Positions 17,241-27,401 are shown, counted from the stretch's first letter. The stretch is 64,000 nt of DNA from Clostridium beijerinckii (GCF_018223745.1 NZ_CP073653.1:487001-551000); one strand, 5' to 3'. Numbers and translations: made by a program. The notes: generated by a model not told the origin, from the letters alone.

Positions 17241-17936
17241 ATGAATATTCTAATAGTTGAGGATGAAAGGGATATTAGAAATCTTATTTCATTGCATATG
17301 AGAAAGGAAGACTATGAAGTTTATGAAGCTTCCGATGGACGAGAAGCTTTAAATATATTTGAAAATAAAAAAATAGATTTAATTTTATTAGATATAATGA
17401 TGCCAAATGTTGATGGGATTTCAGTGATACAAAAGGTACGAGCCATCTCTACTATTCCTATAATCTGTATTACAGCGATGGGGAATGATTCTGATAAAGT
17501 TTTGGCTTTAGGACTTGGAGCTGACGATTATTTAGTAAAGCCTATAAGTCCGATAGAGTTATCTGCAAGAGTGGCATCTAATCTCAGAAGATGCTACAAA
17601 TATGCTGAGCATAAGGATGTAATTTATTCGACAGGAGAGTTAAAGCTATTTACTGAGACTTTTGAAGTTTATAAGGGGAACAGAAAGATTGATCTAAATC
17701 CAAAGGAATTCAAGATTTTAAAGTTATTAATTTCAAATTTAGGGAAAGTATTTACTAAGAAACAAATATATGAAGAAGTATGGGAGGAAGCTTATTTCGG
17801 AGACTCTAATAATATAATGGTTCATTTAAGTCATATTAGAGAGAAAATAGAAGATGATCCTAAGAATCCAATCTACATAAAAACCATAAGAGGGATAGGT
17901 TATAAAATTGAGAGGGTTGCAATGCATGAAAGCTAA
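17241..17936 (+). CDS. OmpR-family response regulator
   Basis: 231 residues from the ATG at 17241; the GTGGAGGAG just upstream supports it over the in-frame ATG at 17202. The receiver domain has the acidic pair E7-D8, phosphoacceptor Asp51 (LILLDIMMP) and the DYLVKPIS lysine. The C-terminal winged-helix domain (about 135-228) is typical of the OmpR/PhoB type (LNPKEFKILKLL, then TIRGIGYKIE). It overlaps the start of the sensor kinase by 11 bases, so the pair is translationally coupled. The signal and targets are not evident from neighbours. Confidence 0.93.
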   Translation: MNILIVEDERDIRNLISLHMRKEDYEVYEASDGREALNIFENKKIDLILLDIMMPNVDGISVIQKVRAISTIPIICITAMGNDSDKVLALGLGADDYLVKPISPIELSARVASNLRRCYKYAEHKDVIYSTGELKLFTETFEVYKGNRKIDLNPKEFKILKLLISNLGKVFTKKQIYEEVWEEAYFGDSNNIMVHLSHIREKIEDDPKNPIYIKTIRGIGYKIERVAMHES

Positions 17937-19425
17937 AAGAATAAAAAGGAGTGTTACAACAGAGTTATTTTTTATATATTTTTTGGGATATATAGCTATA
18001 AACATAATACTATTAATAGCGATTATTGGCTCAATTGTTGTTTATGGAACTTTATGCGGACCTAATACATATAATTCTTATTTTGGAGGGCTACAAAATA
18101 AGCTTGTAAAAGATTATACGAGTATAACTGATGGGGATTTGTCTGATATAGATGGTTTTATGGTAAAAATAAATAATGATAATAAAGTTCTTTACATGAG
18201 GGGACATGTTATCGAGGAATTTAAAAATATAAATTTGCAAAGCTATATGTATTTATTTGGATTAACAAAGGATAATGAAGAATCACTAAATGATGATATT
18301 AGAACAATGTTTGCATTATCAGATTTCAATAATTCAATAATTGAAACAAAAGATAATGTTAAATATTCACTATATAGCAAGTATCTAAAAGAAGAAGATT
18401 CTTTAGTGGTAGTTGGATTCCCGTATTCAGAGATTACAAAGCCGAATAGAATCACCAAAGTAATTCCTCATAATCTAATAATAAAAATAATGGGTGCGTT
18501 CAATGTTCTATTAATTCTCTCAATAGTGTATATTTTAGCTAAAGCAACTTCTAGCGCATTTATAAAACCAATAAAGACATTATTGGCTGGAGTAATAGAG
18601 ATATCTCATGGCAATTATAATATACGTTTAGATATAGATAAAAAGAATGAATTTCTTGAATTAGCAAATGGATTTAATATGATGGCAGGAACTATACAAA
18701 ATGAAAAAAGTCAAAATGAAAAATTACAGAAGATAAAAGAGGATTTAATATTAGATATATCGCATGATTTAAAAAACCCTCTTTCATCGATTTTAGGATA
18801 TAGTGAGATTTTAATTAATAATAATGATTTAGATGAAAAGGAAAAGTTAGAATACTTAAACATAATAAATAAGAATTCACAAAGAGCAAATAAATTAATA
18901 ACAGACCTGTTTGAATTTTCATTATATGATAATTCTGATTATAAAATGATTACAGTAAAAGCAGATATAGCTGAATTTGTTAGGCAAATAATAGCAAACT
19001 ATATTCTAGAATTTGATCATAAAAAATTCGAATATGATTTTGAAATAATTGAAGAGCCCTATTATGTAATGATAAATGAAGAAAAGTTATCTAGAGCTAT
19101 AAATAATGTTTTAGACAATAAAGTTAAATACAATCCTGTAGGAAGTAGAATAGGAGTAAAGACAGAAGTGAGAGAGAATTATTTCTACATTATATTATCA
19201 GATAACGGCGAATGTATTCCTCAAAAATACAGAGAAAATATATTTAACCCATTTGTTAGAGTTGATAAATCAAGAAACTCAAAAACTGGAGGAACAGGAC
19301 TTGGATTATCTATCACAAAGAAAATATTAAATAAACATAATGGTGATATTAGAATTATAGATAGTGGAATAGGGACAACTTTTGAGATCATGTTGCCACT
19401 TGTTGTGTTTAAGAATAAAATCTAA
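17926..19425 (+). CDS. Membrane sensor histidine kinase
   Basis: 499 residues from the ATG at 17926, which overlaps the regulator's stop and has AGAGGG upstream. Two membrane segments (about 12-38 and 185-210) enclose an extracellular sensor of some 145 residues, followed by a HAMP domain. The dimerisation box ISHDLKNPLSS carries His280. The ATPase domain has an N box (AINNVLDNKVKYNP) and a G2 box (TGGTGLGLSI). The G1 box reads DNGECIP where DxGxG is usual, so its second glycine is replaced by cysteine. Kinase activity may be altered. Cognate partner of the upstream response regulator. Confidence 0.92.
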   Translation: MKAKRIKRSVTTELFFIYFLGYIAINIILLIAIIGSIVVYGTLCGPNTYNSYFGGLQNKLVKDYTSITDGDLSDIDGFMVKINNDNKVLYMRGHVIEEFKNINLQSYMYLFGLTKDNEESLNDDIRTMFALSDFNNSIIETKDNVKYSLYSKYLKEEDSLVVVGFPYSEITKPNRITKVIPHNLIIKIMGAFNVLLILSIVYILAKATSSAFIKPIKTLLAGVIEISHGNYNIRLDIDKKNEFLELANGFNMMAGTIQNEKSQNEKLQKIKEDLILDISHDLKNPLSSILGYSEILINNNDLDEKEKLEYLNIINKNSQRANKLITDLFEFSLYDNSDYKMITVKADIAEFVRQIIANYILEFDHKKFEYDFEIIEEPYYVMINEEKLSRAINNVLDNKVKYNPVGSRIGVKTEVRENYFYIILSDNGECIPQKYRENIFNPFVRVDKSRNSKTGGTGLGLSITKKILNKHNGDIRIIDSGIGTTFEIMLPLVVFKNKI

Positions 19426-19623
19426 ATTTAAAGCTTGGATTAGCAATTTATTTTTTAGGTTAATTTAATATTGTTGTAAGCATCTTTTAATAAAATGCAT
19501 TTATACTAAGTATAGTGGAGGAGGAGTTTGAGCAGGCATTATACATTATTCTTAGTATAGTTTATTAAAAGTAACTTTAGCTTAATGCTTTAATATCATG
19601 TATAAGAAAGAGAAGGAAAATTT

Positions 19624-20535
19624 ATGGACAACGATAAAAATGAATTAGAAAATATTGATTCAAACATAGATTATGATAATTTGAAAGAAGAAACTGATAC
19701 CATTAATACGGAAGAACACTTTGAGGAAAATGGTTTAGTTGCAAAATTAAAAGATAAAAAAGGAATTTTAGGAGTAGTAGGAGCTTTTCTATTAGTACTT
19801 TTGAAATTTAAAGCTATTTTATTTTTAGTGCTAGGAAAATTAAAATTCTTAATAATATTATTAAAGCTTGGTAAATTTGCATCTACCTTTATATCTATGA
19901 TACTAATGATCGTCATATACGCTAAGATGTATGGAGTGGCATTTGGAGTTGGCTTTGTATTACTGCTTTTGATTCATGAAATGGGACATTATCTTACGGC
20001 TAAATTAATTAAATTGGATGTAAGCCTTCCAGTTTTCATTCCTTTTGTAGGTGCTTTTATTAGCATGAAAGAAGAACCTAAAGATGCAGCAACAGAAGCG
20101 AAAGTTGCTATAGGAGGGCCTGTGTTAGGAAGTATAGGTGCACTAATTTGTTTGTTGTTTTACTTTATATCTGGAGAAGACTTTTTGGCAGCACTAGCCT
20201 ATGTAGGTTTTATGTTAAATCTATTTAATCTTATACCTGTTCATCCACTTGATGGTGGAAGAGTGGTTTCGGCTATATCACCAAAGTTATGGCTCATAGG
20301 AATACCAATTGGTATAATTGCTCTCTTCAAGGCTTTCAATCCAATTATTGTATTATTACTTATACTTGGAATTGCAAAAGTTATTGAACAATATAGAAAT
20401 TCAGATAAATCGTATTATGAAGTAAAGACATCTATTAGGTGTATGTTTGCATTAAGTTATTTCGGATTAATGTTACTTTTGGGACTTGGAATAACATATA
20501 TCCATGGGATTCATTCTTCTGTAATTATTCAATAA
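19624..20535 (+). CDS. Site-2-type membrane metalloprotease (M50)
   Basis: 303 residues. An acidic N-terminal region of about 55 residues is followed by several membrane segments. The zinc site HEMGH is at residues 118-122 and the third ligand lies in PVHPLDGGRV (Asp210). This is the M50B pattern of intramembrane proteases, which elsewhere cleave anti-sigma factors or signal peptides. The gene follows the two-component system after 198 bases holding a palindrome (19502-19514). It is 17 bases upstream of a small gene. Its substrate is unknown. Confidence 0.85.
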   Translation: MDNDKNELENIDSNIDYDNLKEETDTINTEEHFEENGLVAKLKDKKGILGVVGAFLLVLLKFKAILFLVLGKLKFLIILLKLGKFASTFISMILMIVIYAKMYGVAFGVGFVLLLLIHEMGHYLTAKLIKLDVSLPVFIPFVGAFISMKEEPKDAATEAKVAIGGPVLGSIGALICLLFYFISGEDFLAALAYVGFMLNLFNLIPVHPLDGGRVVSAISPKLWLIGIPIGIIALFKAFNPIIVLLLILGIAKVIEQYRNSDKSYYEVKTSIRCMFALSYFGLMLLLGLGITYIHGIHSSVIIQ

Positions 20536-20552
20536 AAATTGGAGGGGTAAAT

Positions 20553-20888
20553 ATGTATTTTAATATACCAGGAACAAAAGATATTCTTATTAAAAACTTG
20601 ACAGGTGAAGACTTAAAGGATATATATTTAAGCTTTGAGGGAATAGAAAAACATCCATTAAAAATATCGAATATAAGAAAGGATGGGCAAGTAGTTAAGA
20701 CTTTAGTTTTAAGTTATTTGAATGGAGTAACAGAGCTTAAACTCTGCTATTATAACGATGGGCAAAAACAAGAAATCGTAGTATATAATGAATTGAGCAA
20801 AAAAGATTTAAGAAAATTAATTCTTGAGATTAGTAAGGAAAATGGGAAACTGAAAGTGAGGACAACTGTAGAAGAAAAATATATATAA
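20553..20888 (+). CDS. Small protein of unknown function downstream of M50 protease
   Basis: 111 residues from the ATG at 20553, which has GGAGGGG 8 bases upstream; upstream in-frame codons overlap the protease gene and lack such a site. It looks like a compact beta-rich cytoplasmic protein (alternating ILIKNLTGEDLKDIYLSF, then VVKTLVLSYLNGVTELKL). No signal peptide, membrane segment or cysteine pattern. Likely co-transcribed with the protease. No family recognised. Confidence 0.7.
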   Translation: MYFNIPGTKDILIKNLTGEDLKDIYLSFEGIEKHPLKISNIRKDGQVVKTLVLSYLNGVTELKLCYYNDGQKQEIVVYNELSKKDLRKLILEISKENGKLKVRTTVEEKYI

Positions 20889-20936
20889 TTATTGCTTTCA
20901 ATTAAAATAAGTTTATAATATTAATAGTGATATAGG

Positions 20937-20972
20937 ATTATTGCCATTACTAAAAATAGTAATGGCAATAAT
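20937..20972 (+). terminator. Strong hairpin before tex
   Basis: Perfect 15-base inverted repeat, arms 20937-20951 and 20958-20972, loop of 6. There is no T run, so it could act as a transcript-end stabiliser as well as a terminator. Confidence 0.55.
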
Positions 20973-21043
20973 GATTTATATGGTAAAATAGTATTGTTGT
21001 GGCAATGACTATTTAGGTAATTTAATATAAGCAGGAGGAAATT

Positions 21044-23221
21044 ATGAATTCAATTGAAGAAAGAATCGCAAAAGAATTAGAAATAAAGTTAAGTCAGGTT
21101 CAAAATGTTATTGGACTTTTAGATGATGGAAATACAGTTCCATTTATTTCAAGATATAGAAAAGAAGCAACAGGAGGACTTTCAGATGAAGTCTTAAGAA
21201 AATTATCTGAAAGACTTACGTATCTAAGAAATTTAGAGGAAAGAAAAGCTGATGTTACAAGGCTTATACAAGAACAAGAAAAATATACTGATGAAATAGG
21301 AAAAGCTTTAGAGAATGCAACGACCTTAACAGAAGTTGAAGATATATATAGACCTTTTAAACCTAAAAAGAGAACAAAAGCAACAATAGCAGTAGAAAAG
21401 GGATTAAAGCCTCTTGCAGAACTAATTTTGGAAGGAAAATTAAGTGGGGACCTAGATGAAGAGGCAGCTAAGTATATAAGTGAAGAAAAGGGAGTTACAA
21501 ATAGTCAAGAAGCTATCCAAGGAGCTTTAGATATAATAGCTGAAAGCATTTCTGATGAAGCTAAGTACAGAAAGTATATAAGAGAATTTGTTATTAGAGA
21601 AGGTAATATAGAATCAAAGGGAAGTTCAGATGAACCAACTCCATATGAAATGTATTATGAATATTCTGAAGCAGTAAATAAGATACCACCTCATAGAATA
21701 TTAGCTATAAACAGAGGAGAAAAAGAAAAAATCCTAAATGTTAAGATAACTGTTAATGAAGATAAGATAATTCAATACTTAGAAAATCAAGTATTAAAAG
21801 GCAATGAAACTTTAGATGAAAAATTAAAACTTGCAATTAGAGATTCGTTAAAAAGATTAATTTATCCATCCATAGAAAGAGAAATAAGAAGTGAATTAAC
21901 TGATATGGGTGAAGAAGGTGCTATTAAGATATTTAAAGAAAACTTGAAAGCATTGTTATTACAAGCGCCTATTAAAGGAAAAGTAGTAATGGGATATGAT
22001 CCAGGATTTAGAACTGGCTGTAAAATAGCGATTCTAGATGCAACAGGAAAGTTTTTAGAAAATACAGCAGTATATCCTACAGTGCCTAAAAGAGATATCG
22101 AAGGAACAAAGAGAACTTTAAAAGCTCTTATTGCTAAACATAATGTTGATGTTATATCCCTTGGAAATGGTACAGCATCAAGAGAATCAGAAGAAGTTAT
22201 TGCAGAAATGATTACGGAAATAAAAAATGAAACTGGAAAAGAATTAGCATATGTAATAGTATCTGAAGCAGGAGCGTCAGTTTATTCAGCATCAGAACTT
22301 GCAACTAAGGAATATCCAGATTTAGATGTTACAGTAAGAGGAGCAATTTCAATAGGAAGAAGGTTGCAAGATCCACTTGCGGAACTAGTTAAGATAGATC
22401 CTAAGGCTATAGGAGTAGGACAATATCAGCATGATGTCACTCCTAAAAAGTTAGAAGAATCCTTAGCAGGTGTAGTAGAAGACTCAGTTAACACTGTTGG
22501 AGTTGACTTAAATATAGCAACACCATCGCTTTTAACACATATTTCCGGAATAAATGCATCTATCGCTAAAAATATTGTTGACTATAGAGAAGAAGTAGGA
22601 AGATTCACTTCAAGAAAAGAACTATTAAAAGTTAAGAGATTAGGTCAAAAGGCTTATGAGCAATGTGCTGGATTTTTAAGAGTTGATGATAGCAAAGAAC
22701 CTTTGGATAATACATCTGTGCATCCAGAGTCTTATGCTATAGCTAAGAAGTTAATAGAATTACTTGGTTACAATAAAGAAGACCTTAAGAATAATAAATT
22801 AGGTGACATTGATGAAAGAGCTCAATCTCAAGGATTAAAAAAATTAAGTGAAACATTAGAAGTTGGAGAGATGACTCTAAAGGATATAATAAAAGAATTA
22901 AAGAAGCCAGGCAGAGATCCTAGAGAAGAAATGCCAAAGCCAATACTAAAAACGGGAATAATAGAACTTAAGGACTTAAAACCTGGTATGGTTTTAGCTG
23001 GAACTGTTAGGAATGTATCTGATTTTGGAGCATTTGTAGATATAGGAGTGCATCAAGATGGATTAGTTCACAAAAGTCAAATGGCAAATAGATTTGTAAA
23101 GCATCCTTTAGATATAGTTAAAGTTGGAGATATAGTAAAGGTAGCGATATTGGAAGTTGATGAAAAGAGAAAGAGAATATCATTAACTATGAAAGATATT
23201 GATGAATCAGCAGAAGTATAG
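21044..23221 (+). CDS. tex: Tex family RNA-binding transcription accessory protein
   Basis: 725-residue cytoplasmic nucleic-acid-binding protein related to eukaryotic Spt6. In order it shows the helical N-terminal Tex domain, a YqgF/RuvC-like RNase H fold (VMGYDPGFRTGCKIAILD near 318-335), helix-hairpin-helix modules (SGINASIAKNIVDYREEVG near 500), and a C-terminal S1 domain (about 645-715: PGMVLAGTVRNVSDFGAFVD). AGGAGG upstream fits the ATG at 21044. An IS1182-type element is inserted 24 bases after its stop codon, so any original terminator may have been displaced. Confidence 0.95.
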   Translation: MNSIEERIAKELEIKLSQVQNVIGLLDDGNTVPFISRYRKEATGGLSDEVLRKLSERLTYLRNLEERKADVTRLIQEQEKYTDEIGKALENATTLTEVEDIYRPFKPKKRTKATIAVEKGLKPLAELILEGKLSGDLDEEAAKYISEEKGVTNSQEAIQGALDIIAESISDEAKYRKYIREFVIREGNIESKGSSDEPTPYEMYYEYSEAVNKIPPHRILAINRGEKEKILNVKITVNEDKIIQYLENQVLKGNETLDEKLKLAIRDSLKRLIYPSIEREIRSELTDMGEEGAIKIFKENLKALLLQAPIKGKVVMGYDPGFRTGCKIAILDATGKFLENTAVYPTVPKRDIEGTKRTLKALIAKHNVDVISLGNGTASRESEEVIAEMITEIKNETGKELAYVIVSEAGASVYSASELATKEYPDLDVTVRGAISIGRRLQDPLAELVKIDPKAIGVGQYQHDVTPKKLEESLAGVVEDSVNTVGVDLNIATPSLLTHISGINASIAKNIVDYREEVGRFTSRKELLKVKRLGQKAYEQCAGFLRVDDSKEPLDNTSVHPESYAIAKKLIELLGYNKEDLKNNKLGDIDERAQSQGLKKLSETLEVGEMTLKDIIKELKKPGRDPREEMPKPILKTGIIELKDLKPGMVLAGTVRNVSDFGAFVDIGVHQDGLVHKSQMANRFVKHPLDIVKVGDIVKVAILEVDEKRKRISLTMKDIDESAEV

Positions 23222-23245
23222 CTAACATAATAAATTAAATTTAAA

Positions 23246-25114
23246 GGGGCTGTTGCAAAACTAACATAGTTAGTTTTGTAGCGGCTCATTTTTTTAGATA
23301 TAAAAAATGTGAATTCCGAAGAACTCACATTCATTGTATAATTTACTTATGCTAAAAACCAAATTACACAATAAAGATTATACTGAGATTAATGATAATT
23401 TTCAACTTATATTACCATTAAATCTAGAAAATTTAATACCATCAGATGATTCAGTCCGCTTGCTAAGCCATGTATTGGAGGGATTAGATTACACGAAGTT
23501 GTATAAGGCGTACTCTTCCGTTGGAAGAAAACCGGCAGTGGAACCTAAAATTATGTTCAAAATAATATCATATGCTTATTCTCAAAATATTTATTCAAGC
23601 AGGAAAATCGAAAAAGCATGCAAAAGAGATATAAATTTTAAGTGGTTACTTCAATGTTATAAGGCACCGGATCATGCTACAATCAGTAGATTTCGTAAAG
23701 ACTATATTTCAAATGAGGTAATTGAAGATTTATTTTATCAACAAGTTAATTATTTAGCAAATCAAAATGAAATACTATTTGAAAATGCATTTATTGATGG
23801 TACTAAAATCGAAGCGAATGCTAATCGTTATACATTTGTTTGGAAAAAAACTATTTTAAAAAATGAAGAAAAAATGTTTGATAAAATTCTTGTTCTTTTA
23901 GAAAATATTAACCTTGGAGAATTAAAAAAATTTACTGTTCAGAAAGAAACATTAATAGATGATATTGATAAAATTCTTCAATGGCTTGAATATGAAAAAA
24001 AGAAAAGAAACATAGAGTTTGTTCATGGAATTGGTAAAAGAAAAACCAAAATTCAAAAGTGGACAGAGCAACTATCTGAATATAAAGAGAGAGAAGAAAA
24101 ATATAATTTGAGTAAAAAAATATTTTCAAAAAGAAATAGTTATTCTAAAACTGATCCAGACGCAACTTTCATGCATATGAAAGATGATCATATGAGAAAT
24201 AGTCAATTAAAACCTGCATATAATGTGCAAATCGCAGTTGAAAGTGAATACGTAACCGGCGTCGGAATATTTGATGATAGAAATGATATAGCAACATTAA
24301 TACCTATGCTTAATAATATGAAAGAAAAAATTGGTCGTAAATATCTTAATATAATTGCAGACTCAGGTTATGAAAGCGAAGAAAACTATTTATTCTTAGA
24401 ATCAAATAAGCAAACTCCTTATATAAAACCACAAACTTATGAGAAGTGGAAAAAAAGAAGTTTTAAAAATGATATAAGTAAGCGCGAAAATATGAAATAT
24501 GATGCTGAATCGGATTTTTATATTTGTCATAACAATAGAAAATTAATACCTACCTCTATTATTTATAGAAAATCCGCAAGTGGATACAAATCAGAAGTAA
24601 CTGTGTATGAATGCGAAAACTGTGATAATTGCGATTACAAAGTAAAATGCACAAAAGCAAAAGGAAATAGAAAAATGCAGGTTTCAAAAACTTTTGTGGA
24701 AAAGCGTGAAATATCCTATAAAAATATTACAACTGAATTTGGAACTAAATTAAGAATGAATAGATCTATTCAGGTCGAAGGAGCATTTGGAGTTCTAAAA
24801 AGTGATTATGAATTCAATAGATTTTTAACACGTGGAAAAAATAGCGTTCAAACTGAATTTATTTTGCTTTGTTTTGGTTATAATATTAACAAATTACATT
24901 CAAAAATACAAAATGAAAAAACTCAGAATCATCTTCATGAATTGAAACCTACTGCCTAATTATGGAATAAATTAACTAGGCTTATTTTAGTGTGCTTAAA
25001 AATCAGAATTCTTTAAATAATTAATATTGTATTTCAAATATTTGGAGATTTGCTGGCTTAAACCGAAAAGGAGCATCGCTCCTGATTAAAATTTAATCAT
25101 TTTGCGACACTCCC
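23246..25114 (+). mobile_element. IS1182-family insertion sequence, copy 1 (intact)
   Basis: 1869 bases with imperfect terminal inverted repeats: left GGGGCTGTTGCAAAA (23246-23260), right end reading inward GGGAGTGTCGCAAAA. Inside the left end are a perfect 10-base hairpin (CAAAACTAAC / GTTAGTTTTG, 23256-23278) and a promoter TTGTAG-N17-TATAAA (23276-23304). The hairpin could block read-through from outside. No target duplication is seen (flanks TTTAAA and TTTTCTG differ). An identical-looking inverted copy lies at 27402-29270. Confidence 0.93.
23349..24959 (+). CDS. IS1182-family transposase (DDE, IS4-like)
   Basis: Full-length transposase, 536 residues from the ATG at 23349 (541 from the in-frame TTG at 23334). 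It has the N-terminal DUF772-type domain (PAVEPKIMFKIISYAYSQN, then APDHATISRFRKDY), the catalytic core beginning at the FIDGTKIEANANRYTFVW segment (first Asp), a second Asp at IIADSGYESEENY, the cysteine cluster CENCDNCDYKVKC, and the C-terminal QVEGAFGVLKSDYEFNRFL with the catalytic Glu. No frameshift here, so this copy could move itself and copy 2. Confidence 0.95.
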   Translation: MLKTKLHNKDYTEINDNFQLILPLNLENLIPSDDSVRLLSHVLEGLDYTKLYKAYSSVGRKPAVEPKIMFKIISYAYSQNIYSSRKIEKACKRDINFKWLLQCYKAPDHATISRFRKDYISNEVIEDLFYQQVNYLANQNEILFENAFIDGTKIEANANRYTFVWKKTILKNEEKMFDKILVLLENINLGELKKFTVQKETLIDDIDKILQWLEYEKKKRNIEFVHGIGKRKTKIQKWTEQLSEYKEREEKYNLSKKIFSKRNSYSKTDPDATFMHMKDDHMRNSQLKPAYNVQIAVESEYVTGVGIFDDRNDIATLIPMLNNMKEKIGRKYLNIIADSGYESEENYLFLESNKQTPYIKPQTYEKWKKRSFKNDISKRENMKYDAESDFYICHNNRKLIPTSIIYRKSASGYKSEVTVYECENCDNCDYKVKCTKAKGNRKMQVSKTFVEKREISYKNITTEFGTKLRMNRSIQVEGAFGVLKSDYEFNRFLTRGKNSVQTEFILLCFGYNINKLHSKIQNEKTQNHLHELKPTA

Positions 25115-25313
25115 TTTTCTGCTTACAAATTTTTTATAGGAAGAAATATATGATTGCATACTAATAATTATTTAATATGTTCTAAGTATTGTGGATATTT
25201 TTGTACTAGCGATTAGCGTGTATGAATGGAGAGTATGATATAGTAATATAGAATAGTATTTTTAATAAATAAAGATGAATAAAATTGCAGGTTTATAATA
25301 AGGAGGAAAAGTA

Positions 25314-26270
25314 ATGATTAGATGGGGAATTATAGGACTTGGAAATATAGCTTTGAGATTTGCAAAGAGTTTATCATATTCTAATGAAGGTAAACTATAT
25401 GCTATAGCATCTAGAACTAAGGAAAAACGTGATGAATTTTATGATAAGTATAATTGCGAGAAAGTTTATGAAAATTATAATGAATTATTAAGAGATGAAG
25501 AAGTGGATGCTGTATATATAGCATTGCCTCACGGCTTTCATAAACACTGGTCCATCGAAGCTTTAAAGCATAAAAAGGCTGTGCTTTGTGAGAAGCCTGT
25601 AGGGATAAATTCGGAAGAAATGAAGGAAATAAAAAAAGAAGCTGTGTTAAATAATACATTCTTTATGGAAGCAATGAAGACAAGGTTTGTTCCGATAATT
25701 AGTGATATTAAGAGAATGATAAGAAATAAAGAGATTGGAGATATAACGGCTATAGAAGCTAATTTTTGCAATAATGTAGAAAACATTAAACCGGGATCGT
25801 ATTTATTAGATAAAGACCAAGGTGGGGCGTTACTAGATGTAGGAATTTATCCATTGTCATTTGTAATGGATATGATCGATTCACAGGTTAAAAGTGTCAA
25901 ATCTTACATGGATATAAATGAATCAGGAGTCGATTCCTATTTTAAAGCAATACTTTCTTTTGAAGATGGAGTAATAGGAACTGTAGAAGGGGCAATTGAT
26001 AGAAATAAAGAAAGGACAGCTATTATTAGAGGAACAAAGGGATGGATGGAGATTCCGATGTATAATAGACCAAACAAAGCTGTTGTTAATCTAAATTCGG
26101 GCAAGTCGTATACAATTGAAAAAGATATAGAATTTGATGACATGTATGCAGAGATTAAAGAAGTTCATAACTGTTTAAAAGAGTCGAAGCTTGAAAGTGA
26201 TTATTTAACTTTAAATGAATCAATTCGAGTTATGGAAGTATTAGATAGAATTAGAATGAATGCGGAATAA
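25314..26270 (+). CDS. Gfo/Idh/MocA family NAD(P)-dependent oxidoreductase
   Basis: 318 residues. The N-terminal Rossmann fold begins WGIIGLGNIALRFAKSL; the family signature AVLCEKPVG lies near residue 90-98, followed by the alpha/beta substrate domain containing GGALLDVGIYPLSF near 162-175. Members oxidise sugars, inositols or dihydrodiols; the substrate cannot be told. AAGGAGGA lies 8 bases before the ATG. It is followed after about 55 bases by an EamA transporter, and both lie between the two inverted IS copies, so this pair may be an acquired or rearranged segment. Confidence 0.9.
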   Translation: MIRWGIIGLGNIALRFAKSLSYSNEGKLYAIASRTKEKRDEFYDKYNCEKVYENYNELLRDEEVDAVYIALPHGFHKHWSIEALKHKKAVLCEKPVGINSEEMKEIKKEAVLNNTFFMEAMKTRFVPIISDIKRMIRNKEIGDITAIEANFCNNVENIKPGSYLLDKDQGGALLDVGIYPLSFVMDMIDSQVKSVKSYMDINESGVDSYFKAILSFEDGVIGTVEGAIDRNKERTAIIRGTKGWMEIPMYNRPNKAVVNLNSGKSYTIEKDIEFDDMYAEIKEVHNCLKESKLESDYLTLNESIRVMEVLDRIRMNAE

Positions 26271-26325
26271 AAAGTGATTGGATGAACTACTTACAATGAT
26301 TAGGCGGGAGAGAGAAACATATAAA

Positions 26326-27249
26326 ATGGATGAAGTAAAAGTTTATACTAACAGAAAAAATATTGTACTTTTAGCAACATTGTGTTGCTTTTTATGGGGA
26401 AGTGCATATCCGGCTATAAAAGTTGGATATTCACTATTTAATATAAGTGATGTAGGCTCTAAATTAATTTTTGCCGGATATAGGTTTACACTTGCAGGTA
26501 TTTTTATACTCATATTTGAGCTTATATCAAAAAGAGTTATATTTAAATTTACTAGAAAGCAATTTGGTCAGATAACTTTATTAGGTTTAACTCAAACTGC
26601 ACTTCAATATATATTCTTCTATGTGGGAATGTCATATACTACAGGGGTTAGAGGATCTATAATAAATGGAACAGGAACTTTTGTAAGTATAATTCTAGCT
26701 CATTTTATATATAAGAATGATAGGTTAAATTTAAATAAGATAATAGGATGCGTTATTGGATTTATAGGAGTAGTAATTGTTAATTTAAATGGAGAATCAT
26801 TAGGAGGAACATCTGTCACTTTTAAAGGTGAGGGGTTTATAATGATTGCTGCAATAATATTTGCTGTGTCTGCAATATATGGGAAGAAGATAACGCAAAC
26901 TCAAGAACCTTCGATAGTAACTGGTTTTCAGCTATTTATAGGAGGAATTCTTCTTACTGCATTAGGATTTGCATTAGGAGGTAGCTTAGAAGGATTTACA
27001 GCGAAATCAACATTACTACTTATATATATGGCATTACTATCATCAATAGCCTTTGCTGTTTGGACGCAATTATTAAAATATAACAAAGTAGGATTAATAT
27101 CAGTATTTAATTTTTTAATACCGGTATTTGGAACATTGTTATCAGCATTAATATTAGGAGAAAATATATTTGATATTAAGATATTAATAGCGCTTATTTT
27201 AGTTTGTTATGGAATATTTCTAGTTTATAGAGTTAAGAAAGAAAAGTAG
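26326..27249 (+). CDS. EamA/DMT family transporter
   Basis: About 307 residues with ten predicted membrane segments in two repeated EamA halves; the first begins LLATLCCFLWGSAYPAIKVGYS, shown here as LLATLCCFLWGS. The start is placed at ATG 26326, with GGGAGAG upstream; earlier in-frame starts exist at 26278 (TTG) and 26296 (ATG). The family exports or imports metabolites such as amino acids and nucleosides; the substrate here is unknown. Probably one unit with the oxidoreductase upstream. Confidence 0.85.
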   Translation: MDEVKVYTNRKNIVLLATLCCFLWGSAYPAIKVGYSLFNISDVGSKLIFAGYRFTLAGIFILIFELISKRVIFKFTRKQFGQITLLGLTQTALQYIFFYVGMSYTTGVRGSIINGTGTFVSIILAHFIYKNDRLNLNKIIGCVIGFIGVVIVNLNGESLGGTSVTFKGEGFIMIAAIIFAVSAIYGKKITQTQEPSIVTGFQLFIGGILLTALGFALGGSLEGFTAKSTLLLIYMALLSSIAFAVWTQLLKYNKVGLISVFNFLIPVFGTLLSALILGENIFDIKILIALILVCYGIFLVYRVKKEK

Positions 27250-27391
27250 AATTGGGATATTGTGTATAACATATATTTAGAAAGCTCAATTTTTGTAAGG
27301 AAATCTTTTAACTTATGAGAATGGATGCATAATTAAATTCTAAATAAGGAGATATTGATTTGGGATTGATATAAGATTATTATGGATGTGA

Positions 27392-27401
27392 TTTTATAAA
27401 A
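27392..27401. repeat. Target-site duplication of IS copy 2 (left); right copy at 29271-29280
   Basis: TTTTATAAAA (27392-27401) is itself palindromic and is repeated as TTTTATAAAG directly after the other end of the element. This fits insertion into a palindromic A/T target with a duplication of about 9 bases. Confidence 0.7.
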
